Source: Cellulomonas marina (lineage in GTDB: Bacteria; Actinomycetota; Actinomycetes; Actinomycetales; Cellulomonadaceae). Taken from it: 64,000 bases of DNA. Position 1 is the stretch's first letter. Each line of letters opens with the position of its first letter. Location of the stretch: positions 62,001-126,000 of the forward strand of contig NZ_FOKA01000009.1 of the NCBI RefSeq assembly GCF_900111925.1, in the 5' to 3' direction. A program made the position numbers and the translations under genes. Positions 19,927-30,219 of the stretch are shown here, piece after piece. The notes under the pieces were generated by a model. That model did no database searches, was not told where the DNA came from, and saw only the letters and a list, made by a program, of their open reading frames with translations.

Positions 19927-20852
19927 CGGGCGTCGGGGTGCCCGTCGTCGGCGCGCTGCCGGGCTGGCGGCACACCTACTCCGGCAAGGTCCGCGACCTG
20001 TACGAGCCGGACGAGGGGGAGGCGGGCCGCGCCCTCGTCGCCGCCCACGGCGACGTCGTGCTCGTCGTGGCCTCGGACCGGGTCTCCGCCTACGACCACG
20101 TGCTCAGCCCCGGCATCCCGGACAAGGGCGTCGTCCTGACCCAGCTCAGCCTGTGGTGGTTCGAGCAGCTCGCCGACCTCGTCCCGCACCACGTGCTCCC
20201 GGTCCCGGTGCCCGCGGCGGTGGCCGGGCGCGCGATGGTGTGCCGCCGCCTGGACATGGTGCCGGTGGAGTGCGTCGCGCGCGGCTACCTCACCGGGTCC
20301 GGGCTGGCGGAGTACCGCGCCTCCGGCTCCGTGACCGGCATCCCGCTGCCGCCGGGCCTGCTCGACGGCTCCCGGCTGCCCGAACCCGTGTTCACCCCGG
20401 CGACGAAGGCCGCCGTCGGCGAGCACGACGAGAACGTCCCGTTCGAGACCGTGGCCGCCACCGTCGGCGCGGACCTCGCGGCGCAGCTGCGGGACCTCAC
20501 GCTCGCGGTCTACACCCGGGCCGAGGGCATCGCGCGGGAGCGCGGGCTCGTCCTGGCCGACACGAAGCTCGAGTTCGGCACGGACCCGGTCACCGGCGCC
20601 CTCACGCTGGGCGACGAGGTGCTCACCCCCGACTCCTCGCGGTTCTGGCCGGCAGCGACGTGGGAGCCGGGGCGGGCGCAGGAGAGCGTCGACAAGCAGG
20701 TGCTGCGGGACTGGCTGACCTCCCCGGCGTCGGGGTGGGACCGGGCGTCGGACGCGCCCCCGCCGCCCCTGCCGGACGACGTCGTCGCGCGGACCCGGGA
20801 CAAGTACCTCGAGGCGTTCGAGCGGCTGACGGGTCGTGCGCTCGCGCTGTGA
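19923..20852 (+). CDS. purC: phosphoribosylaminoimidazole-succinocarboxamide synthase
   Basis: PurC (SAICAR synthetase) joins CAIR and aspartate with ATP. It is 309 aa, of the longer actinobacterial type. Motifs: YSGKVRDLY near the start (nucleotide loop), VVLVVASDRVSAYDHV, VECVARGYLTGSG, FTPATKAAVGEHDENVPF, LADTKLEFG and LTPDSSRFWPA, with DKQVLRDWL at the end. GTG 19923 overlaps the stop of the small upstream gene. Downstream lies a hairpin with the iron-regulated promoter of the ABC importer. Confidence 0.95.
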   Translation: MTGVGVPVVGALPGWRHTYSGKVRDLYEPDEGEAGRALVAAHGDVVLVVASDRVSAYDHVLSPGIPDKGVVLTQLSLWWFEQLADLVPHHVLPVPVPAAVAGRAMVCRRLDMVPVECVARGYLTGSGLAEYRASGSVTGIPLPPGLLDGSRLPEPVFTPATKAAVGEHDENVPFETVAATVGADLAAQLRDLTLAVYTRAEGIARERGLVLADTKLEFGTDPVTGALTLGDEVLTPDSSRFWPAATWEPGRAQESVDKQVLRDWLTSPASGWDRASDAPPPPLPDDVVARTRDKYLEAFERLTGRALAL

Positions 20853-20862
20853 CGGAGGCATG

Positions 20863-20917
20863 GTCGAAGGGGTAGTGGGAGAAGGTTAGGCTTCCCTCAC
20901 TCTCCGCCCCCTTCGAC
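20863..20917. terminator. long imperfect inverted repeat after purC, enclosing the iron box
   Basis: Outer arms GTCGAAGGGG (20863-20872) and CCCCTTCGAC (20908-20917) are perfectly complementary. Inner parts (AGTGGGAGAAGG against CTTCCCTCACT) also pair. It may end purC transcription, and it encloses the DtxR-like site at 20881-20899. Confidence 0.55.
20881..20899 (+). promoter_or_regulatory. putative DtxR/IdeR iron box over a -10 element
   Basis: The 19-bp stretch GAAGGTTAGGCTTCCCTCA matches the DtxR/IdeR consensus at 14 of 19 positions by my count and contains a TAGGCT -10 hexamer (20887-20892). It lies 34 bp before the GTG start of the iron-importer binding protein. Repression by Fe2+-loaded IdeR/DtxR is inferred. 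Confidence 0.65.
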
Positions 20918-20932
20918 CTCCCGGGAGCTCCC

Positions 20933-21985
20933 GTGCGCCACCTGCGCCGCAGCGCGTCCGCCGGCCTCGTCGCCGCCGTCGCCCTCGCCCTCGCCGCCTG
21001 CGGCGGCACCGACAACGCCGGCTCGAGCAGCGCCGGCTCCGCCGAGCCGGCCGCATCGTCGAGTGCCGGTGGCGACGCGGCGTTCCCCGTCACCATCGAG
21101 GGCGCGCTCGGCCCGACGACGATCGAGGCGAAGCCCGAGCGCGTCGTCACCCTGGGCTGGGGCGCCGACGACATCGCCCTCGGCCTCGGCACGGTGCCCG
21201 TCGGCATCGAGGAGGACACGTGGGGCGGCGACGAGGACGGCTACCACCCGTGGTTCCGCGACGCCGTCGAGGAGCAGGGCGCCGAGCTGCCCGAGACCAT
21301 CGCCATGTACCCGGAGCTCGACGTCGACGCCGTGCTGGCCCTCGAGCCGGACCTCGTCCTGGCGCCGCAGTCGGGCCTCGAGCAGGACGTCTTCGACCAG
21401 CTCTCGCAGGTCGTCCCGGTCGTGGCGTACCCCGAGCAGCCGTGGCAGACCCCGATCGAGGAGCAGGTCGAGATCGCCGCGACCGCCCTCGGCGTCCCCG
21501 AGCGTGCCCAGGAGCTGCTCGACGAGCGCCAGGCCGCCATCGACGAGGCCGTCGCGGCGCACCCGGAGCTGCAGGGCGTGTCGTTCGCCTACGTCTACGC
21601 CGGCACCCAGCCCGGGGCCCTCACCGTGTACATGCCGGGCGACACGCGCGTGGAGTTCCTCACCCAGCTCGGCCTGACCGTCGCCCCGTCCGTGGCGGCG
21701 CTGCAGCCCGACGAGGGGACCTTCACCGCGTCGCTCGGCCTGGAGAACGCGGACCGGCTCGCCGACGCCCAGCTGCTCTTCACCTGGTTCAACGACGAGG
21801 CCGAGCAGCAGGCCACGGAGGGCCAGGAGCTCTTCGCGCAGATCCCGGCCGTGCAGTCCGGCGCGTACGTGCCCATGCTCGACCGCCAGCTCGGCATGGC
21901 CGTCTCCACCGCCACGCCGCTCGGCATCCCGTGGGCCGTCGACGCCTACGTGCCGATGATCACCGCCGCCGCCGAGAAGCTCTGA
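20933..21985 (+). CDS. iron-siderophore ABC transporter substrate-binding lipoprotein
   Basis: A 350-aa FecB/FepB-type binding protein anchored outside the membrane. The signal peptide (RRSASAGLVAAVALALAAC) ends in a LAAC lipobox with Cys at about residue 22, followed by a Ser/Gly/Ala linker. The periplasmic-binding fold begins PVTIEGALGPTTIEAKPERVV, with LDVDAVLALEPDLVLAP in the first lobe. A Trp/Asp-rich insert (DTWGGDEDGYHPWF) lies before the hinge, as in the hydroxamate or catecholate groups. GTG 20933 has GGGAG upstream. It heads a four-gene importer operon behind an iron box. The exact siderophore is unknown. Confidence 0.92.
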   Translation: MRHLRRSASAGLVAAVALALAACGGTDNAGSSSAGSAEPAASSSAGGDAAFPVTIEGALGPTTIEAKPERVVTLGWGADDIALGLGTVPVGIEEDTWGGDEDGYHPWFRDAVEEQGAELPETIAMYPELDVDAVLALEPDLVLAPQSGLEQDVFDQLSQVVPVVAYPEQPWQTPIEEQVEIAATALGVPERAQELLDERQAAIDEAVAAHPELQGVSFAYVYAGTQPGALTVYMPGDTRVEFLTQLGLTVAPSVAALQPDEGTFTASLGLENADRLADAQLLFTWFNDEAEQQATEGQELFAQIPAVQSGAYVPMLDRQLGMAVSTATPLGIPWAVDAYVPMITAAAEKL

Positions 21986-21998
21986 CGCCCGGCACCGC

Positions 21999-23075
21999 GT
22001 GGTCGTGACGGCACCCTCCGCGGGGGCGGCCGGGGCACCCGCCCCGGCCGCCCCCGCGGTGCGCCGCCCGCGGGGGCGTACGGGCCTGCTCGCCGCCGGG
22101 CTGCTGGTGGCGGGGGCGGCCCTGGTCCTCGCTGCCGGGCTGAGCATCGCCGTCGGGGCGCGGGGCGTTCCGCTCGCCGCTGTCTGGACGGCGCTCGTCG
22201 CGCCCGACGGGTCCTTCGAGGCGACCGTGGTGGCCTCCCGGGTGCCGCGGACCCTGCTGGGCCTGCTCGTCGGCGCCGCGCTGGCCGTCTCCGGCGCGCT
22301 CATCCAGGGCCTGACCCGGAACCCGCTCGGCGACCCCGGGCTGCTCGGCGTCAACGCGGGGGCGGCGGCGTCGATCGTCGTCCTCACGGCGGTGGCGGGC
22401 GCGGGGGTCGGGCGCACGCCGTGGGCGGCGGTGCCCGGGGCCCTGCTGGCGGCGGTCGTCGTGCAGCTCGTCGGGTCCGGCGGGGCCCGGGCCGGCCGCG
22501 GCGGGGCGGGCCCGGTGCGGCTCGTGCTGGCCGGCGCCGCCGTCAGCGCCGTGCTCGGCGCCGTCATCCAGGCGGTCTCGCTCGCGGACCCCACCGTCTT
22601 CGACGCCTACCGCGCGTGGGTGCTCGGCTCCCTCGCGGGTCGGGACCCCGCGGTGGTCGGGCAGGTGCTGCCGTTCGTCGCCGCGGGGCTCGTGCTGGCC
22701 CTGGCCTTGGCGCGCCCGCTCGACGCCCTCGCGCTCGGCGACGAGGCCGCCACCGCGCTCGGCCTGCGGCCCGGCACCACACGCGTCCTCGGGCTGGTGG
22801 CCGCGACGCTGCTCGTCGCCGGGGCCGTCGCCGCGGCGGGTCCGATCGGGTTCGTCGGGCTCGCCGTGCCGCACGTCGTGCGGGGCTTCACCGGCCCCGA
22901 CCACCGGTGGCTCCTGCCCTACTGCGCCCTGCTCGGGCCGGTGCTCGTCCTGGCCGCCGACGTCGTCGGCCGGGTGGTCGCGCGGCCGGGGGAGCTGGTC
23001 GTCGGGGCCGTGACGGCGTTCGTCGGCGCGCCGTTCCTCGTCGCCGCGGTGCGACGCGGTCGGGTGGCGGCATGA
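21999..23075 (+). CDS. FecCD family iron-siderophore ABC permease (first)
   Basis: A 358-aa BtuC/FecCD permease. It has a positively charged N-terminus and nine to ten hydrophobic helices. Family marks are SRVPRTLLGLLVGAALAVSG, LIQGLTRNPLGDPGLLGVNAGA and the coupling/cytoplasmic region LGDEAATALGLRPG, ending in PIGFVGLAVPHVVRGFTGPDHR. GTG 21999 (or GTG 22005) is 13 nt after the lipoprotein gene. Its stop overlaps the next start as ATGA. It forms a heterodimer with the next permease. Confidence 0.92.
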   Translation: MVVTAPSAGAAGAPAPAAPAVRRPRGRTGLLAAGLLVAGAALVLAAGLSIAVGARGVPLAAVWTALVAPDGSFEATVVASRVPRTLLGLLVGAALAVSGALIQGLTRNPLGDPGLLGVNAGAAASIVVLTAVAGAGVGRTPWAAVPGALLAAVVVQLVGSGGARAGRGGAGPVRLVLAGAAVSAVLGAVIQAVSLADPTVFDAYRAWVLGSLAGRDPAVVGQVLPFVAAGLVLALALARPLDALALGDEAATALGLRPGTTRVLGLVAATLLVAGAVAAAGPIGFVGLAVPHVVRGFTGPDHRWLLPYCALLGPVLVLAADVVGRVVARPGELVVGAVTAFVGAPFLVAAVRRGRVAA

Positions 23076-24121
23076 GCGCCCTCGCCACGCGCCCGGCCCC
23101 GGCCGACGGGCCCGTCCGCCGTCCCGGGCACGCGACGCGGCGCCGGTCCGTCGCGGTCGGGGTGGGTGCCCTGCTCGTCGCCACCGCCGCGGGTCTCGCC
23201 GCGCTCACGCTGGGCCGCCTCGGCCTCGCGCTGCCGGAGGTCGCGCAGGTGCTCGGCGGCGGCGGGACGCGCATCCAGCGCTTCGTGGTGCTCTCCGACC
23301 GGCTGCCGCGCGTCGCGGTCGGGGCCCTGGCCGGGCTCGCCCTCGGCGTCGCCGGCGCCCTCCTGCAGTCCGTCACCCGCAACCCCCTCGGCAGCCCGGA
23401 CGTCATCGGCCTCGGCTCGGGGGCGGCCGCCGGCGCCGCGGCGGCGGGACTCGTCTGGCCCGGTGCCGTGCCCGTGCCGGTCGGCGCGCTGATCGGGGCC
23501 GGCATCGCCATCACGGCGGTCTTCCTCGGGTCGGGTCGCGGGTTCGCCTCGCCCTTCCGGATGGTCGTCGTCGGGATCGCCGTCGGGGCGATGGCGCTGG
23601 CCTTCGTCGAGACCGCCCTGGCGCGCGCGACCCGCGAGGACGCGCTCGAGGTCGCCGCCTGGATCTACGGCTCGCTCGCGGCGCGCGGCTGGGACGACGT
23701 CCTGCTCGTCGGTGCGGCCGTGGTGCTGCTGCTGCCCGCCGCCCTGGCGCTCAGCCGCCCGCTCGGCCTGGTGGAGATGGGCGACGAGTCGGCCACCGCC
23801 CTCGGCGTCCCCCCGGCGCACGTCCGGACCGCCGGGGTCGTGCTCGCGGTGCTGCTCACCGCGGCGGCGGTGGCCGTCTGCGGGCCCGTGGCGTTCGTCG
23901 CGCTGACGGCGCCGCAGGTGGCGCGGCGGCTGACGCGGGCGGCGGGGCCCGGGCTGGCGGCGGCCGGGTGCACCGGCGCGGCGCTGCTCGTCGTCGCCGA
24001 CCAGGTGGCGCAGCGGGCCGTGCCCGGCACGCCCTACCCGGTCGGCGTGGTGACCGGCGCCCTCGGCGGCGCGTACCTGGCGTACCTGCTGGTGCGGGAG
24101 TGGCGGAGGGCCTCGGCATGA
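23072..24121 (+). CDS. FecCD family iron-siderophore ABC permease (second)
   Basis: A 349-aa permease of the same family as the preceding gene. Visible marks: DRLPRVAVGALAGLALGVAG, LLQSVTRNPLGSPDVIGLGSG, MGDESATALGVPP and PVAFVALTAPQVARRL. It starts at ATG 23072 within the upstream stop, and its own stop overlaps the ATPase start (ATGA), so the operon is tightly coupled. The N-terminal 25 residues are basic and Pro-rich. Confidence 0.92.
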   Translation: MSALATRPAPADGPVRRPGHATRRRSVAVGVGALLVATAAGLAALTLGRLGLALPEVAQVLGGGGTRIQRFVVLSDRLPRVAVGALAGLALGVAGALLQSVTRNPLGSPDVIGLGSGAAAGAAAAGLVWPGAVPVPVGALIGAGIAITAVFLGSGRGFASPFRMVVVGIAVGAMALAFVETALARATREDALEVAAWIYGSLAARGWDDVLLVGAAVVLLLPAALALSRPLGLVEMGDESATALGVPPAHVRTAGVVLAVLLTAAAVAVCGPVAFVALTAPQVARRLTRAAGPGLAAAGCTGAALLVVADQVAQRAVPGTPYPVGVVTGALGGAYLAYLLVREWRRASA

Positions 24122-25005
24122 CGCGGTGGACGGGTGCGACGAACGGCACGACGAGAGGCGCGACGACCGGCACGACGACCGGCACGGCCACGGGTCCGGC
24201 GGGGCGAGCCGCACCCCTCGTCGCGGAGCGGCTGACGCTGGCCTACGACGACCGCGTCGTCGTCCACGACCTGACCCTCGAGGTGCCCGCCGGGTCCTTC
24301 ACCGTCGTCATCGGCCCCAACGGCTGCGGCAAGTCCACGCTGCTCCGGGCGCTGGCGCGGACCCTGCGCCCGCGCGACGGGCACGTGCTGCTGCACGGCC
24401 GCCCGATCGCCGAGCAGCGGCCCAAGGAGGTCGCCCGCCGCCTCGCGCTGCTGCCGCAGAGCCCCGTGACCCCCGAGGCGATCACGGTGGCGGACCTCGT
24501 CGCGCGCGGGCGCTACCCGCACCAGCGGGTCCTGCGGCCGTGGTCGACGGCCGACGCCGCGGCCGTGGGTGCCGCCATGGCCGCCACGGAGGTGGCCGAC
24601 CTGGCCGAGCGGCCCGTGGCCGAGCTGTCCGGCGGCCAGCGCCAGCGCGTCTGGCTGGCCATGGCCCTCGCGCAGGAGACCGACCTCCTGCTGCTCGACG
24701 AGCCGACCACCTACCTCGACATCGCCCACGCGGTCGAGGTCATGGAGCTGCTCGCCCGCCTGCACGAGGAGGGCCGCACGCTCGTCGCCGTGCTGCACGA
24801 CCTCAACCAGGCCGCGCGGTACGCGACCCACCTCGTCGCCCTGCGCGACGGCCGCGTCGTCGCCCAGGGACCGCCGGCGGAGGTCGTGACGGAGGCGCTC
24901 GTCGAGGACGTGTTCGGGCTGCCCTGCCGGGTGGTGCCGGACCCGGAGACGGGCACGCCGCTGGTCGTTCCGCGTCGGCCGGGTCCCCGGCCGGCAGCGG
25001 TCTGA
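24118..25005 (+). CDS. iron-siderophore ABC transporter ATP-binding protein
   Basis: A 295-aa FepC/FhuC-type ATPase. Walker A is GPNGCGKST, the Q-loop LLPQSPVTPEAITV, the signature LSGGQRQRVWLAMALAQ, Walker B LLLLDEPTTYLD and the H-loop VLHDLNQAARY. The first 35 residues are a Thr/Gly/Ala low-complexity tail encoded by short degenerate repeats, absent from most homologues. It is the last gene of the importer operon and converges on the asparaginase gene across 85 bp with no clear terminator. Confidence 0.93.
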   Translation: MTRWTGATNGTTRGATTGTTTGTATGPAGRAAPLVAERLTLAYDDRVVVHDLTLEVPAGSFTVVIGPNGCGKSTLLRALARTLRPRDGHVLLHGRPIAEQRPKEVARRLALLPQSPVTPEAITVADLVARGRYPHQRVLRPWSTADAAAVGAAMAATEVADLAERPVAELSGGQRQRVWLAMALAQETDLLLLDEPTTYLDIAHAVEVMELLARLHEEGRTLVAVLHDLNQAARYATHLVALRDGRVVAQGPPAEVVTEALVEDVFGLPCRVVPDPETGTPLVVPRRPGPRPAAV

Positions 25006-25090
25006 GGCGCGCGCTGCCCGCCGCGCCGACCGCTGCACCCTGGCGGGGTGGGCGGGCTGGACGGATGAGGCGGAGTGGCCGGGCGGGCGG

Positions 25091-26125
25091 TCAGGCTGCG
25101 GCCAGCGCCTCGAACGCCGTGCGCAGCGCGTCGCCCGACAGCCCGGCCCGCAGGCACAGGGCGAGCAGCAGCCGCGCCTTCGCGCCGGTGAGCAGGCCGC
25201 CCCACAGCGCGCCCGCGCCGAGCAGGTCGATCTCCCCGCCGGGGTAGCCGTAGGTCCGCCGGAGCGTGGGCCCGACGCCCGCGCGGCTGCAGACGGCGAC
25301 CGGCCCGTGCGCCAGCGCACCGCGCACGTGCTCCATGGCCACCGCGGCGACGTGGCCGCCACCCATCCCCTCGACCACGACCCCGGCGTAGCCCAGCGCG
25401 GCGAGGTGCGGCAGGAGCCGCAGGTCGTCGCCGAGGCCGGTGCCGACCAGCGCGACCGCGGGCCAGCCCCCGGGCGGCGCCGCCAGCAGCGCGTCGGCCG
25501 CCGCGAGCCGGGGCACGGGCTGGGCGACGAGCGGCAGGTGCGGGACCCGCTCGTGCACGTGCCCGACGGGACCCCACGGCGCCGACGTGAACGCCGAGGT
25601 GTGCGTCGACGACTCCTTGCGCACGTGACGGCCGGCGTGCACGGCGTCGGCGAAGGCGACGAGGACCCCGTGCCCCCGTGCGGCCGGGGACGCGGCCACG
25701 TCGACCGCCGCCACGAGGTTGGCCGGTCCGTCCGTGCCCGGGGCCTCCCGGTCCCGCATGGCGCCCGTGACGACGACAGGCAGGTCCCGCGCCGCGCCCA
25801 GCACGTCGAGCACGAACGCCGTCTCCTCGAGCGTGTCCGTGCCCTGGGACACGACGACCCCGGCGAACCCGCCGTCGGTGGCGTCCTCGGCCGCCGCACG
25901 GACCGCCCGGGCGACGGCCAGGACGTCGTCGAGCAGCAGGGACGGCGAGGGGGCGAGCCGCAGCTCGTGCGGGACGAGCGTGACACCCGCCAGCCAGGGC
26001 TCCAGCTCGCGGGCCAGCAGCGCGGCGCCGGAGGTCGGCACGATTCCCGCGTCGGGTGCGCCGCCCGCCGGCCGCGAGGAACCGATGGTGCCGCCCAGCG
26101 TGAGGAGCAGGACCCGAGCGCTCAC
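25091..26125 (-). CDS. asparaginase
   Basis: A 344-aa L-asparaginase-type amidohydrolase, converting Asn to Asp and ammonia. The two threonine centres are present: TLGGTIG at the N-terminus and VSQGTDTLEETAF with its TDT motif. GAMRDREAPGTDGPANL follows (typical Arg/Asp/Gly block), and a Lys-containing VRKESSTHTSAF segment carries the catalytic Lys region. There is no signal peptide, so it is probably cytosolic. GTG 26125 overlaps the stop of the upstream nuclease gene as GTGA. The functional link between the two is not obvious. Confidence 0.9.
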   Translation of the reverse strand: MSARVLLLTLGGTIGSSRPAGGAPDAGIVPTSGAALLARELEPWLAGVTLVPHELRLAPSPSLLLDDVLAVARAVRAAAEDATDGGFAGVVVSQGTDTLEETAFVLDVLGAARDLPVVVTGAMRDREAPGTDGPANLVAAVDVAASPAARGHGVLVAFADAVHAGRHVRKESSTHTSAFTSAPWGPVGHVHERVPHLPLVAQPVPRLAAADALLAAPPGGWPAVALVGTGLGDDLRLLPHLAALGYAGVVVEGMGGGHVAAVAMEHVRGALAHGPVAVCSRAGVGPTLRRTYGYPGGEIDLLGAGALWGGLLTGAKARLLLALCLRAGLSGDALRTAFEALAAA

Positions 26126-27105
26126 GCGAGCAGCCGTTCGACGTCGGTGGCGGTGCGCAGGGGCAGCCAGTCCTCGCGCGTCGGCGCGGTCGCGGGCACG
26201 ACGGCGCCCGCCTGCACGTCGGCCGCCACGAGCGGACCGAGCCCCAGGCCCGTGCGCGCCGCGACGTCCGCGACGGGGACGGTGAACGTGCGGAAGGGCC
26301 CCAGCGGCGGGGGCTCGTCGGCGGCCTGGGCCCGTGCGCGTCCGGCCCGCAGCTCGTCCTCGTCGAGCGCGGGCTCCTGGTCGAGCACGAACGCGAGGGC
26401 GCGCACGCGGTCCCCCTCCGCCCACGCCGCGACCTTCCAGAACAGCAGGGGGATGCCGATGCCGCGGTAGACCGGGTCGTCGTCGGCGAGCACGGGGCCG
26501 GTGAGCACGACGAGCCGGCTCCGCTCCGCCCGCGCGTACGCCAGCACGTGGTCCTCGAGGCCGACCCACAGGTCCTCGCCCTGGTTGAAGCGGGACGCCT
26601 GCGGGGCGGCGTTGGGGTAGCGGAAGGTGTCGGCGTTGGCGCGCGCGGCCACGGCCGGCGGGCCCCACACCGGGTCCCGGCGGCGCACGAGGTGCCCGCG
26701 GTCGAGGTCGTTGCGGGCGTACAGCTCCGGACCCGCCTGCTCGTCCGCCGGCACGCGCTCGTCGAGCCGCCAGTCGTCGCCGCGCGGCACGTCGACCAGG
26801 GACGCGCCGTCGACGTCCACGACCGTCGCCGCGGCCAGGCGCCGGACCGGGTCCAGCAGCACGGTGAAGTGCGTGGCCGGCAGCTCCCGCACGCGCTGGG
26901 CGGGCACGGGCAGGGGGACGGCCAGCGCGGGTGCGTCCCCGAGGAAGCCGGGGTCGTGGCCGAGGGGCTCGTCGGCGTGCGGGACCACGGGGCCGGACCC
27001 GGGCACGGGCCCATCGATGGGCCCGTCGACGGGCCCGTCGACGGGCCCGGTGACGGGAGCGGTGACGGGGACGGGCGTCGGCGTCGCGCCGGGGGAGGAG
27101 GTCAC
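26122..27105 (-). CDS. DNA/RNA non-specific endonuclease (NUC family)
   Basis: A 327-aa betabetaalpha-metal nuclease. The catalytic motif is NDLDRGHLVRRRD (His of DRGH as base), and the metal-binding Asn segment is FRYPNAAPQASRFNQG followed by WVGLEDHVLAYAR. The N-terminal 45 residues are a Pro/Val/Gly repeat (PVDGPVDGPIDGP) from a 12-bp tandem repeat. No classical signal peptide or lipobox is seen, and no immunity gene is adjacent, so a toxin role is not supported. GTG 27105 is set by TAGCGT 7 nt upstream. Confidence 0.88.
   Translation of the reverse strand: MTSSPGATPTPVPVTAPVTGPVDGPVDGPIDGPVPGSGPVVPHADEPLGHDPGFLGDAPALAVPLPVPAQRVRELPATHFTVLLDPVRRLAAATVVDVDGASLVDVPRGDDWRLDERVPADEQAGPELYARNDLDRGHLVRRRDPVWGPPAVAARANADTFRYPNAAPQASRFNQGEDLWVGLEDHVLAYARAERSRLVVLTGPVLADDDPVYRGIGIPLLFWKVAAWAEGDRVRALAFVLDQEPALDEDELRAGRARAQAADEPPPLGPFRTFTVPVADVAARTGLGLGPLVAADVQAGAVVPATAPTREDWLPLRTATDVERLLA
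27007..27054. repeat. 12-bp tandem repeat inside the NUC gene
   Basis: Four copies of GGGCCC(A/G)TCGA(T/C)-type units, the last diverged, encoding the PVDG/PIDG repeats of the nuclease N-terminus. The unit is a multiple of three, so copy changes keep the frame. Confidence 0.85.
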
Positions 27106-27112
27106 GCGTCGC

Positions 27113-27118
27113 ACGCTA
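27113..27118 (-). promoter_or_regulatory. leaderless -10 element of the NUC gene
   Basis: TAGCGT on the minus strand, 7 nt before GTG 27105. Confidence 0.55.
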
Positions 27119-27172
27119 GCGACCGGGACCGACACGGGCCCCACGGACCCTCAGGGACCCGCACCGACCCGG

Positions 27173-27508
27173 TCAGCCGCCGCGCGGCGCGTACATGATC
27201 ACCGCGACGCCGACGAGGCACACGAGCGCCCCGACGACGTCGAACCGGTCCGGCCGGTACCCGTCGACGACCATCCCCCATACCAGCGACCCCGCGACGA
27301 ACACCCCGCCGTAGGCGGCGAGGATCCGCCCGAACTGCGCCCCGGGCTGCAGCGTCGCCACGAATCCGTACAGGCCCAGCGCGACGACGCCCGCCCCGAT
27401 CCACACCCAGCCCCGGTGCTCGCGCACCCCCTGCCACACCAGCCAGGCGCCGCCGATCTCGGCGAGCGCGGCGGCCACGAACAGGGCGACGGAGGCGAGG
27501 ACGCTCAT
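27173..27508 (-). CDS. YnfA/UPF0060 family membrane protein
   Basis: A 111-aa protein with four TM helices matching the UPF0060 (YnfA) family, small-multidrug-resistance-like membrane proteins. Family features: an early helix with [19 protein letters not shown], then [32 protein letters not shown] and [14 protein letters not shown] with a final helix [14 protein letters not shown]. The length is typical (about 108-112 aa). ATG 27508 has TACCGT 6 nt upstream. Transport of cationic compounds is suggested for the family but not proven. Confidence 0.92.
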   Translation of the reverse strand: MSVLASVALFVAAALAEIGGAWLVWQGVREHRGWVWIGAGVVALGLYGFVATLQPGAQFGRILAAYGGVFVAGSLVWGMVVDGYRPDRFDVVGALVCLVGVAVIMYAPRGG

Positions 27509-27514
27509 GCACGC

Positions 27515-27520
27515 ACGGTA
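27515..27520 (-). promoter_or_regulatory. leaderless -10 element of the YnfA-type gene
   Basis: TACCGT on the minus strand, 6 nt before ATG 27508. It abuts a direct repeat of a 10-bp CCGGCACCGG-type unit at 27534-27555. Confidence 0.5.
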
Positions 27521-27593
27521 GGGGTGCCGCGGCCGGCACCGGCCGGCACCGGCCGGCGACGCCCGGCCGCGGGCACCGTGCCGACCGCGGGCG

Positions 27594-28517
27594 TCAGTCG
27601 ACCGTGACGACGACCTTGCCCGCGGCGTGCCCCTCCTCGGAGAGGCGGTGGGCGTCCGCGGTCTGCTCGAGCCCGAACGTCGCGGCGACCGGGACCGTGA
27701 GCCGGCCCTCGTCGGCCAGCGCGCCGAGCGCGGCCAGGTCCGCCGCGTCCGGGCGCACCCACACGTAGGCGCCGCCGAGCTGCGTCACGGACCCGTCCGC
27801 CACCGACGCCAGCCGCACGCCGGCGGTCCCCACGTCGGACGTCGTCGTCGCGACGCCGCCACCGACGAGGTCGAGCACCGCGTCCACCCCGCCGGGCACC
27901 AGCGCGCGCACGGCCTCGACCATCCCGTCGCCGTAGGGCACCGGCTCGCCGCCGAACCCGCGGACGCGCTCGTGGTTGCGCTCGGAGGCCGTGCCGATGA
28001 CCCGCGCGCCGAAGGCCCGGGCCACCTGGACGGCGAAGGACCCGACGCCACCGGCCGCGTTGTGCACGAGCACGGTGTCGCCCTCGCCGACGCCCAGCCG
28101 TCGCAGCGCCTGGTAGGCGGTCAGCCCGGCGAGCGGCAGGCCCCCGGCCTCCGCCCACGACAGGCTCTCCGGCTTGCGCGCCAGCGTGCGCACGGGCGCG
28201 GCGACGAGCTCGGCGGTCGTCCCGCCGTGCATGACGTCCTTGCGCACGTAGCCGACGACCTCGTCGCCCACCTGGAACTCGGGGGTGTCGAGGCCGACCT
28301 TCTCCACCACGCCCGCGACGTCCCAGCCGGGCACGACCGGGAACACGTGGTCCAGGAGCCCCTGCAGGTGGCCCTGGCGCACCTTCCAGTCGACGGGGTT
28401 GACGCCCGCGGCGCGCACGCGGACCAGCACGGAGTCCGGGCCGACGAGGGGGGTGGGCAGGTCGACGGTCTCGAGGACCTCGGGTCCGCCGAAGCGGTGG
28501 TAGGCGACAGCTCTCAT
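27594..28517 (-). CDS. NADP-dependent quinone oxidoreductase-like protein (MDR family)
   Basis: A 307-aa zinc-free medium-chain dehydrogenase/reductase of the quinone reductase (zeta-crystallin) group. The GroES-like half has [19 protein letters not shown] and [15 protein letters not shown]. The nucleotide domain has [23 protein letters not shown], a GxxGxxG-type loop for NADPH. It lacks catalytic Zn ligands, as expected. It probably reduces small quinones or alkenals. It is separated from the photolyase-like gene by 82 bp and from the YnfA gene by 85 bp, so it is likely monocistronic. Confidence 0.9.
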   Translation of the reverse strand: MRAVAYHRFGGPEVLETVDLPTPLVGPDSVLVRVRAAGVNPVDWKVRQGHLQGLLDHVFPVVPGWDVAGVVEKVGLDTPEFQVGDEVVGYVRKDVMHGGTTAELVAAPVRTLARKPESLSWAEAGGLPLAGLTAYQALRRLGVGEGDTVLVHNAAGGVGSFAVQVARAFGARVIGTASERNHERVRGFGGEPVPYGDGMVEAVRALVPGGVDAVLDLVGGGVATTTSDVGTAGVRLASVADGSVTQLGGAYVWVRPDAADLAALGALADEGRLTVPVAATFGLEQTADAHRLSEEGHAAGKVVVTVD

Positions 28518-28599
28518 GCCGGGCGCAACGGACGGCGGGGCCGGTCGTGTTCCCGGCGGGGCTCCACCGCGCGCGCCGGGCCCGTCGGCCGCGCGCCCG

Positions 28600-30084
<1,485 letters not shown>

Positions 30085-30163
30085 GCTGCGACGCTCCCAC
30101 GGCCCGCCGCCACCCGCCTGCCCGTGGGCCGGACGCCCGTTCAGGGCTGCCACAGCGGCTCGG

Positions 30164-30169
30164 TACCCT
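30164..30169 (+). promoter_or_regulatory. -10 element of the purS-purQ unit
   Basis: TACCCT, with a predicted transcript start near 30176 and a leader of about 44 nt before GTG 30220. An AGGGAG ribosome site is at 30207-30212. Confidence 0.5.
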
Positions 30170-30219
30170 GGGGCATCCCCATCGCCACCCCCACCCGCCG
30201 CGCAGCAGGGAGCTCACCC

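Noticed and set aside
20933-25005. Vitamin B12 importer
   Set aside because: The DtxR-like box and the FecB-like binding protein fit iron-siderophore uptake, and no cobalamin riboswitch is seen upstream.
26122-27105. NUC endonuclease as an exported toxin with immunity gene
   Set aside because: No export domain or lipobox is visible and neither neighbour (asparaginase, YnfA-type) resembles an immunity protein.
28518-28599. Terminator between the quinone reductase-like and photolyase-like genes
   Set aside because: The GCGCGC-rich arms pair only with shifts and mismatches; not convincing enough to list.
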